A stretch of 6,507 nt of DNA, taken from Kocuria sp. p3-SID1428 (GTDB taxonomy: Bacteria > Actinomycetota > Actinomycetes > Actinomycetales > Micrococcaceae). The notes under the pieces were generated by a model. That model was given only the letters and a program-made list of their open reading frames with translations, was not told where the DNA came from and did no database searches. Made by a program: the position numbers and the translations under genes. The stretch spans positions 1 through 6,507 of the forward strand of contig NZ_JALXVH010000083.1 of the NCBI RefSeq assembly GCF_025149945.1, in the 5' to 3' direction. Shown here in pieces: positions 1 through 4,540 of the stretch (position 1 is the stretch's first letter; every line of letters starts with the position of its first letter).

Positions 1-28
1 GCGGGACCCGGTCGGGACGGATCGAGGA

Positions 29-1189
29 TCAGTCGAGGTGGCGCTCGTCGGGGCCGTTGTAGGCCGACAGCGGGCGGATCAGCGAGTTCGCGGCACGCTG
101 CTCCATGATGTGTGCAGTCCACCCGGTGAGGCGGGCGCACACGAACAGCGGGGTGAACGTGGGAATGTCGAAACCCATGAGCCAGTACGTGGGCCCGGCC
201 GGGTAGTCCAGGTTGGGCTTGATCTGCTTGGCCTCGTCCATGGACCGGGCCAGGCCGTTGTAGAGGCCCAGGATCTCGCGGCGGTCGTAGTGATCGAGCA
301 TGCGGAACAGGGCGTCCTGCATGGTCGGCACGCGCGAGTCGCCGTTCTTGTACACGCGGTGGCCGAAGCCCATGACCTTCTTCTTCTCGGCCAGGGCCTG
401 GTCCATCCACTCCTTGGCCCGCTTCTCGGCGTCCTCCTCCGACTCGTCCTTGCGGATGCCGAGCTCCTGGAAGGTGTGCATGACGGCCTCGTTGGCGCCG
501 CCGTGCAGCGGGCCCTTGAGCGCGCCGACCGCACCGACCACGGCGCTGTGCAGGTCCGCCAGCGTGGAGGTGATCACGCGCGCCGTGAAGGTCGAGGCGT
601 TGAAGGAGTGCTCGGCGTACAGGATCATCGACACGTTGAAGGCGTCGACGACCTCCGGATCGGCTTCCTCGCCGAAGGCCATCCACAGCAGGTTCTCGCT
701 GTAGCTGAGGTCATCGCGGGCGGAGATCGGGCCCTTGCCGTGGCGGCGGCGCTGGTCGTAGCAGACCACCGCGGGCATGGCTGCGAACAGCGCCTTGGAC
801 TTCTCCAGCTCCGCCTCGGGGGAGGCGTCCTCGGCCTCGGGGTGCTGGGCGCCCAGGACGGAGACCGCGGTGCGGCACACGTCCATGGGGTGGCAGTCCG
901 TGGGCAGGGCGTCGATCACGGCCTTGAGCTCGGGGCTCAGGCCGCGGTGCGCCCGCTCGAACTCCTCGAACTCCGTCAGCTCCTGCGCGGTGGGCAGCTC
1001 GCCGTTCCACAGCAGCAGCGCGACCTCCTCGATCGTGCGCGAGGCCGCCAGCTCCTGGACGGGATAGCCGCGGTAGAGCAGGGAGTTGGACTCGGGGTTG
1101 ACCTTGGAGACCGCCGTGACGTCGGCGACGACGCCGGCCAGGCCCTTGTGGACCTCGGGCTCCTGGGTGGACTGATCTGCAGTGCTCAT
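29..1189 (-). CDS. prpC: 2-methylcitrate synthase (citrate synthase family)
   Basis: Condenses propionyl-CoA with oxaloacetate to give 2-methylcitrate and CoA, the entry step of the methylcitrate cycle in the cytoplasm. The 386-residue product has the citrate synthase catalytic signature: His229 in GPLHGGANEA, His277 in GFGHRVYKNGDSR and Asp328 in LDYPAGPTYW. The C-terminal RAANSLIRPLSAYNG segment supplies the conserved substrate-binding arginine. About 385 residues is the size of the short bacterial PrpC/CitA type, unlike the roughly 430-residue GltA. I chose ATG at 1189, six bases after GGAGG; an adjacent in-frame GTG at 1192 would add one residue but sits only three bases from that ribosome binding site. 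The start overlaps the prpB stop by one base (TGATG), so translation is probably coupled. Sequence alone cannot exclude some citrate synthase side activity; the assignment rests largely on the prpD-prpB-prpC context plus the family match. Confidence 0.93.
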   Translation of the reverse strand: MSTADQSTQEPEVHKGLAGVVADVTAVSKVNPESNSLLYRGYPVQELAASRTIEEVALLLWNGELPTAQELTEFEEFERAHRGLSPELKAVIDALPTDCHPMDVCRTAVSVLGAQHPEAEDASPEAELEKSKALFAAMPAVVCYDQRRRHGKGPISARDDLSYSENLLWMAFGEEADPEVVDAFNVSMILYAEHSFNASTFTARVITSTLADLHSAVVGAVGALKGPLHGGANEAVMHTFQELGIRKDESEEDAEKRAKEWMDQALAEKKKVMGFGHRVYKNGDSRVPTMQDALFRMLDHYDRREILGLYNGLARSMDEAKQIKPNLDYPAGPTYWLMGFDIPTFTPLFVCARLTGWTAHIMEQRAANSLIRPLSAYNGPDERHLD

Positions 1190-2094
1190 CACTTGCCTCC
1201 TGGGACGTCGAATGCGAAGACCTGGCTGTCGAACTGGTTGTAGCCGTCGTAGTCGACGGTCTCGTACAGGCGGGCCCGCGTCTGCATCTGGGGCACAGCG
1301 GCCTGCTGGGTGCCGTCCTGCCGGATGGTGTCGAGCAGGCGCTCGACCGCACCCATGGCTGCGCGCTGTGCGGACACGGGGTAGATGACCATGGAGACGC
1401 CGGCCTGCTGCAGCTGCTGGACCGTGAACAGCTCGGACTTGCCGAACTCGGTCATGTTGGCCAGCACGGGGACATCGAGCGCCGAAGCCACGGCCTGGAA
1501 CTCCGAGAGGTCCTTCATGGCCTCGGGGAAGATCGCATCGGCGCCGGCCTCGACCAGCGCCTGGGCGCGCTCGATCGTGGCCTCCAGCGAGTCCACCGCA
1601 CGGATGTCGGTGCGCGCCATGAGCACGAAGTCAGGATCGCGGCGGGCCTTGGCCGCGGCCTGGATCCGCTGGACCGCGGTGTCCTGGTCGACGACGGCCT
1701 TGCCGTCCAGGTGCCCGCAGCGCTTGGGATTGACCTGGTCCTCCAGGTGGCACCCGGACAGCCCGGCGTTCTCGAGCTCCTGGATGGTGCGGGCCACGTT
1801 CATGGCCTCGCCGAAGCCGGTGTCGGCATCGATCAGCGTGGGCAGGTCCGTGGTGCGAGCGATCTGCCCGCCGCGGGCGGCCACCTCCGTGAGGGTGGTC
1901 AGCCCGATGTCCGGAAGCCCCAGCTCATTGGCCAGCACGCCTCCGGAGATGTAGACGCCGTCGAAGCCCTTCTCCTGGATCATGGCGGTGGCCAGCGGCG
2001 TGAACGTGCCGGGGAACTGCACGCAGCGGTCTTCGGCCAGCAGCTCGCGGAAGCGCTTGCGCTTCTCACTTGCGGTGACGTGGGAGTACAGCAT
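1189..2094 (-). CDS. prpB: 2-methylisocitrate lyase
   Basis: Cleaves 2-methylisocitrate to pyruvate and succinate, the last step of the cycle. The 301-residue protein belongs to the isocitrate lyase/phosphoenolpyruvate mutase superfamily, a TIM barrel of about the usual PrpB length and well short of isocitrate lyase (roughly 430 residues or more). Visible motifs are YISGG at 48-52, Asp62 in LPDIG, DADTGFG at 89-95 (metal-binding aspartates), GCHLEDQ at 114-120 and the lyase signature PKRCGHLDGK at 123-132 with catalytic Cys126. The C-terminal part (from about 230) has the ELFTVQQLQQAGVSMVIYPVSAQRAA pattern region, split here as ELFTVQQLQQAG then VSMVIYPVSAQRAA, expected of methylisocitrate lyases. 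The start is ATG at 2094, preceded by GAGGGG with an eight-base spacer. It overlaps the prpD stop by one base, and the stop overlaps prpC. No key residue appears to be missing. Confidence 0.94.
   Translation of the reverse strand: MLYSHVTASEKRKRFRELLAEDRCVQFPGTFTPLATAMIQEKGFDGVYISGGVLANELGLPDIGLTTLTEVAARGGQIARTTDLPTLIDADTGFGEAMNVARTIQELENAGLSGCHLEDQVNPKRCGHLDGKAVVDQDTAVQRIQAAAKARRDPDFVLMARTDIRAVDSLEATIERAQALVEAGADAIFPEAMKDLSEFQAVASALDVPVLANMTEFGKSELFTVQQLQQAGVSMVIYPVSAQRAAMGAVERLLDTIRQDGTQQAAVPQMQTRARLYETVDYDGYNQFDSQVFAFDVPGGK
1196..1200 (-). promoter_or_regulatory. Ribosome binding site of prpC (GGAGG), inside the end of prpB
   Basis: GGAGG on the minus strand is formed by the last glycine codons of prpB. 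It favours ATG 1189 (six-base spacer) over GTG 1192 (three-base spacer) as the prpC start. Confidence 0.8.
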
Positions 2095-3611
2095 CAGAAG
2101 ATCCCCTCGGGTCCGGTGGACAGGTCGACGGAGGCCAGGATGTTCAGCGCGGCGAGGTCGCCGGCCTCCAGGCCGGGCAGCTCCTGGGCTGCCTGGATGA
2201 ACCGCTCGAGTTCGGACTCGGCCACGACGCCCTCGGCCAGCGAGCGCAGCTTGGTCAGGTACTGCTCGCGGGCGAACGGGCGGGCGCCGAGCGGGTGGGC
2301 ATCGGCCACGGCGATCTCCTCGACGATCCGGGTGCCGTCGGTGAGGGTGATCTCCGCACGGCCGCCGAAGGCCTTCTCGGAGATGTCCAGGGAGTGGTAG
2401 CGGCGGGTCCACTCCGGATCCTCCTGAGTGGTGACCTTGTTCCACAGGGCGACCGTCTCCGGACGGCCCGCGCGCTCGGGGGCGTAGGAGGCCGAGTGGT
2501 TCCATTCGCCGTCCTGCAGCGCCACGGTGAAGATGTACGGGATCGAGTGATCCAGGGTCTCGCGCGAGGCCTTGGGGTCGTACTTCTGCGGATCGTTGGC
2601 GCCGGAGCCGATCACGTAGTGGGTGTGGTGCGAGGTGTGCAGCACGATCGAGTCGACGTTGTCCGCGTTCGCGATCTCCGGGTGCTCGGAGTGCAGGCGT
2701 CGGGCCAGGTCGATCCAGGCCTGGGCCTGGTACTCGGCCGAATGCTCCTTGGTGTAGGTGTCCAGGATGGCGCGCTTGGCCTCGCCCGGCTCGGGCAGCG
2801 GGACCTCGTAGGAGGCGTCCTTGCCGTCGAGCAGCCAGGCGATCACGCCGTCCTCGCCCTCCCAGATGGGCATGGGGGAGGTCTGCCCGCGCATGGCGCG
2901 GTCGACGGCCTCCACGGCCATCTTGCCTGCGAAGGCCGGGGCGTGGGACTTCCAGGTGGAGATCTCGCCCTTGCGGGACTGCCGGGTGGCGGTGGTGGTG
3001 TGCAGGGCCTGGCCGATGGCCTGGTAGATCACGGCCGGGTCCAGGCCCAGCAGCGTGCCGATGCCGGCGGCGGCCGACGGGCCCAGGTGGGCCACGTGGT
3101 CGATCTTGTGCGCGTGCAGGCAGATGGCCTTGGTCAGATCGACCTGGATCTCGTAGCCGGTGGCCAGGCCGCGCACCAGAGATGCGCCGTCCGCGCCGGT
3201 GTGCTGGGCGACGGCCAGGATCGGGGGGATGTTGTCGCCGGGGTGGGAGTACTCGGCGGCCAGGAAGGTGTCGTGGAAGTCGAGCTCGCGCACCGCCACG
3301 CCGTTGGCCCAGGCCGCCCACTCGGGGGAGACCGCGGTGGCCGAGTCCACGCCGAACAGCTGCGCGCCGCGGGCGTCCGAGGCCGGGCGGTGGCGCAGGG
3401 CCTGGTCGCGGGCCGAGACGATGGGGGCGCGGTTGATCGAGGCCATGGCGACCGAGGCGTTGTCGAGCACGCGGTTGATCACCATGTCGGTGACCTCGGC
3501 GGAGACCTCCACCGGGTCGGCGGCGACCTCGGCGATCTTCCAGGCCAGCTGCTCCTCGCGGGGCAGCTGCGCCGATGACGGGTGGACCTTCACGGTGTGG
3601 TTGACGGTCAT
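2094..3611 (-). CDS. prpD: 2-methylcitrate dehydratase (MmgE/PrpD family)
   Basis: Dehydrates 2-methylcitrate to 2-methyl-cis-aconitate without an iron-sulfur cluster. The 505-residue product is an intact MmgE/PrpD-family protein, close to the roughly 480-500 residues usual for bacterial PrpD. Conserved blocks run in order: [10 protein letters not shown] around 108-116, GDNIPPILA at 125-133, the TGYEIQVDL segment at 151-159, [18 protein letters not shown] at 168-185, the [14 protein letters not shown] stretch at 210-223 and LDHSIPYIF at 353-361. No cysteine cluster of the aconitase type is seen, which fits PrpD and not AcnD. ATG at 3611 follows GAGAGG with a five-base spacer and overlaps the end of the regulator gene as ATGA. 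Rehydration of the product to 2-methylisocitrate needs an aconitase encoded outside this window. Confidence 0.94.
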   Translation of the reverse strand: MTVNHTVKVHPSSAQLPREEQLAWKIAEVAADPVEVSAEVTDMVINRVLDNASVAMASINRAPIVSARDQALRHRPASDARGAQLFGVDSATAVSPEWAAWANGVAVRELDFHDTFLAAEYSHPGDNIPPILAVAQHTGADGASLVRGLATGYEIQVDLTKAICLHAHKIDHVAHLGPSAAAGIGTLLGLDPAVIYQAIGQALHTTTATRQSRKGEISTWKSHAPAFAGKMAVEAVDRAMRGQTSPMPIWEGEDGVIAWLLDGKDASYEVPLPEPGEAKRAILDTYTKEHSAEYQAQAWIDLARRLHSEHPEIANADNVDSIVLHTSHHTHYVIGSGANDPQKYDPKASRETLDHSIPYIFTVALQDGEWNHSASYAPERAGRPETVALWNKVTTQEDPEWTRRYHSLDISEKAFGGRAEITLTDGTRIVEEIAVADAHPLGARPFAREQYLTKLRSLAEGVVAESELERFIQAAQELPGLEAGDLAALNILASVDLSTGPEGIF

Positions 3612-4264
3612 GACGTCCTCTCTGATGCGGTGGTTTCGGTCTTCTCGAGGGCTGCGCTCAGGGCCTGGTGCAGGTGCAGGCGCACGGCGGCCTCGGCCAG
3701 CTGCTCGGAGCCGGAGGCGATGGCCCTGGCGATCGCGGCGTGCTCCTGGGCGGCGCTGACCAGCCGGGACGGGTCGTGGGACGAGAGCCGGCGCACCCGG
3801 ATGAGCTGGGTGCGCACGGTCTCCAGGGCGGTGACGAGCCAGGGGTTGGCCGCGGCGTCGTCGATCATCTGGTCCATGCGGGCCACGAGCTCGTAGTACT
3901 CGTCCGGGATGGGGTCTTGGTCCAGCTGGATCGAGATGCCCTGCAGCTCCTCGGCCAGGTGCACGAAGTCGACGGGCGTGCAGCGCACCGCCGCCAGTCG
4001 AGCGGCCTTGACCTCGAGGGCCTCGCGAAGCTCGAACAGCGGCTCGATGTCCGCGGCGCTGATCCGGCTGACCGCCGTGCCGCGGCCTCCGATCTGCTCG
4101 GCCAGGCCGTCGGCGGCCAGCAGGCCCAGGGCCTCGCGCACCGGCGTGCGGGAGGTGCCGAAGCGCTCGGAGAGCTCGACTTCCCCCAGGGGGGCACCGG
4201 GGGCGAGATCCCCGTTGAGGATCTCCGCGCGCAGCTGGAGGTGCACGCGCTGACCTGCTCGCAT
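3608..4264 (-). CDS. GntR-family transcriptional regulator (FCD subfamily), likely regulator of the prp locus
   Basis: A cytoplasmic DNA-binding regulator of 218 residues. Residues about 5-67 form a GntR winged helix-turn-helix, with [16 protein letters not shown] (31-46) as the helix-turn-helix core and a GGRGTAVS wing (59-66). Residues about 72-206 fit an all-helical FCD effector-binding domain: [19 protein letters not shown] at 73-91, AAANPWL at 137-143, [12 protein letters not shown] at 174-185 and RLHLH at 195-199. It is the first gene of the operon and overlaps prpD by ATGA, so it should be produced with the enzymes and probably autoregulates through the GTATAC palindromes upstream. Inferred ligands are propionyl-CoA, 2-methylcitrate or a similar intermediate; the sequence does not show which. 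One oddity is that the first two FCD metal-ligand positions look replaced (Val127, Asp131), while His175 and His197 are kept. Start ATG 4264 follows AGAGGAG; upstream in-frame starts (open to about 4375) lack a comparable site and would read through the palindrome at 4320-4331. Confidence 0.88.
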   Translation of the reverse strand: MRAGQRVHLQLRAEILNGDLAPGAPLGEVELSERFGTSRTPVREALGLLAADGLAEQIGGRGTAVSRISAADIEPLFELREALEVKAARLAAVRCTPVDFVHLAEELQGISIQLDQDPIPDEYYELVARMDQMIDDAAANPWLVTALETVRTQLIRVRRLSSHDPSRLVSAAQEHAAIARAIASGSEQLAEAAVRLHLHQALSAALEKTETTASERTS

Positions 4265-4319
4265 GGTGCTCCTCTCTGCCTGTGGCTCGGTGCGCGCCCG
4301 ATGTGCTCGCGGCGCCTGT

Positions 4320-4331
4320 TGTGTATACACA
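4320..4331. promoter_or_regulatory. Palindromic operator candidate 1 (TGTGTATACACA)
   Basis: A perfect 12-bp inverted repeat, TGTGTATACACA, centred between 4325 and 4326. It lies 56 bp upstream of the GntR-family start codon. Its GT-AT-AC core fits the general GT...AC pattern of sites bound by FCD-type GntR regulators, and the same nine bases TGTATACAC recur at 4386-4394. It would overlap the transcription start of the minus-strand operon if the promoter candidate at 4331-4359 is right, which suits autorepression. That the neighbouring GntR protein binds here is an inference. Confidence 0.65.
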
Positions 4332-4359
4332 CCCTGCCACGGTCCGCGGTTCCTGTCAC
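4331..4359 (-). promoter_or_regulatory. Candidate promoter for the GntR-prpD-prpB-prpC operon
   Basis: Read on the minus strand, GTGACA (4359-4354) matches the -35 consensus TTGACA at five of six bases. It is followed after a 17-bp spacer by CAGGGT (4336-4331), a weak match to the actinobacterial -10 pattern TAnnnT. Transcription would begin near 4323, inside operator 1, and leave a leader of about 60 bases. The -10 match lacks the first T, so this is a proposal only. Confidence 0.35.
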
Positions 4360-4385
4360 GCCGCCGAGCGGGCAATGGGCATCAA

Positions 4386-4393
4386 TGTATACA
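4386..4393. promoter_or_regulatory. Palindromic operator candidate 2 (TGTATACA)
   Basis: An 8-bp perfect palindrome, TGTATACA, with the extra flanking C (4394) matching one arm of operator 1. Its centre is 64 bp from that of operator 1, close to six helical turns, so a regulator bound at both sites would face the same side of the DNA. It lies about 30-40 bp upstream of the plus-strand -10 candidate at 4423-4428 and therefore may act on prpE. The left arm is degenerate beyond the core (AA in place of GT), so it may be the weaker site. Confidence 0.5.
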
Positions 4394-4407
4394 CGGGGGT
4401 GGTGCCA

Positions 4408-4423
4408 AGTGAGCTGAGTCACT
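4408..4423. promoter_or_regulatory. CRP/GlxR-like binding motif (AGTGA-N6-TCACT)
   Basis: The 16 bases AGTGAGCTGAGTCACT form symmetric five-base arms around a six-base spacer. They match the inner GTGA-N6-TCAC of the CRP consensus TGTGA-N6-TCACA (GlxR in corynebacteria, Crp in mycobacteria), with both outermost bases changed symmetrically. The motif abuts the -10 candidate for prpE, so binding there would be expected to block transcription in that direction. Whether a CRP-type regulator uses it is not shown. Confidence 0.35.
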
Positions 4424-4428
4424 ACTGT
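4423..4428 (+). promoter_or_regulatory. Candidate -10 element of the prpE promoter (TACTGT)
   Basis: TACTGT fits the actinobacterial -10 pattern TAnnnT. No good -35 hexamer lies 16-18 bp upstream; GTGCCA at 4402-4407 is the nearest resemblance, at 15 bp. A start of transcription seven bases downstream of the hexamer would fall on A4436, the first base of an ATG, which would give a leaderless message for the short ORF at 4436-4540. Confidence 0.35.
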
Positions 4429-4435
4429 GGAGGAC

Positions 4436-4540
4436 ATGGAACCGGCGGGGCCCGGCGGCGGCGCACCGCGTGCATCGCCTGCGCGGCGCCCCGGATCCGG
4501 CCCACGAGCCACGCACAGCACGGACAAGGAGCATCCATGA
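4436..4540 (+). CDS. Possible 34-residue upstream ORF (leader peptide candidate) overlapping the prpE start
   Basis: An ATG-started frame of 34 codons plus TGA, in a different frame from prpE, whose stop overlaps the prpE start as ATGA (4537-4540). The peptide begins MEPAGPGGGAPRAS, ends with HSTDKEHP and is rich in Pro, Gly, Ala and Arg; it matches no family I recognise and has no membrane segment or run of one rare codon. GGAGG (4429-4433) lies only two bases before the ATG, too close for efficient initiation, but the ATG sits seven bases after TACTGT, a spacing typical of leaderless messages. Its translation could be coupled to that of prpE. In DNA this GC-rich a 34-codon open frame is easily open by chance, so the placement of start and stop is the only real support. 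Confidence 0.3.
   Translation: MEPAGPGGGAPRASPARRPGSGPRATHSTDKEHP
4526..4531 (+). promoter_or_regulatory. Ribosome binding site of prpE (AAGGAG)
   Basis: AAGGAG lies five bases before ATG 4537. It decides the start of prpE, because the prpE frame stays open upstream to about 4282 and would otherwise permit much longer products running through the operators. Confidence 0.85.

Larger units (their letters stand above)
4265..4536. promoter_or_regulatory. Divergent regulatory region between the GntR gene and prpE
   Basis: This 272-bp region separates the two divergent start codons and holds all the regulatory candidates I can see. From left to right these are the regulator's ribosome binding site (about 4269-4275), palindrome 1 (4320-4331), a minus-strand promoter candidate (4331-4359), palindrome 2 (4386-4393), a CRP-like motif (4408-4423), a plus-strand -10 candidate (4423-4428), a short upstream ORF (4436-4540) and the prpE ribosome binding site (4526-4531). 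The part around 4380-4437 is noticeably less GC-rich than the surrounding DNA, as expected of promoter sequence; 4440-4520 is very GC-rich. Confidence 0.85.

Noticed and set aside
1..28. Possible terminator downstream of prpC
   Set aside because: Only 28 bases are available and the small GACC/GGTC repeat there leaves no room for a loop; no U-run is visible.
38..1243. A 401-codon plus-strand open frame antisense to prpC
   Set aside because: Shadow of prpC: low-complexity Val/Gly/Leu/Arg translation without any family feature, whereas the minus strand encodes a complete citrate synthase fold with its catalytic residues.
1189..3321. A fused open frame extending prpB upstream through prpD (710 codons)
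   Set aside because: The extension is in the wrong frame of prpD and reads as Arg/Gly/Pro-rich noise. The PrpB family sequence begins at the ATG at 2094, behind a good ribosome binding site.
2295..3578. A 427-codon plus-strand open frame antisense to prpD
   Set aside because: Composition is Gly/Val/Arg/Asp-rich with no motif; it mirrors prpD codons and has no ribosome binding site that stands out.
4265..4375. Longer N-terminus for the GntR regulator, starting near 4375
   Set aside because: The extra residues are Arg/Pro/Gln-rich, unlike GntR N-termini, and would be translated through palindrome 1. AGAGGAG just before ATG 4264 fits the family start.
4446..4493. GC-rich inverted segments in the prpE leader (CGGGGC with GCCCCG, CCGCG with CGCGG) as an attenuator or riboswitch
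   Set aside because: The stems are five or six base pairs with unpaired surroundings and no U-run or known riboswitch core; such pairings are common by chance at this GC content.
4282..4536. Longer N-terminus for prpE from upstream in-frame GTG or ATG codons
   Set aside because: The extension lacks family similarity and runs across the putative operators; AAGGAG five bases before ATG 4537 is a clear start signal.
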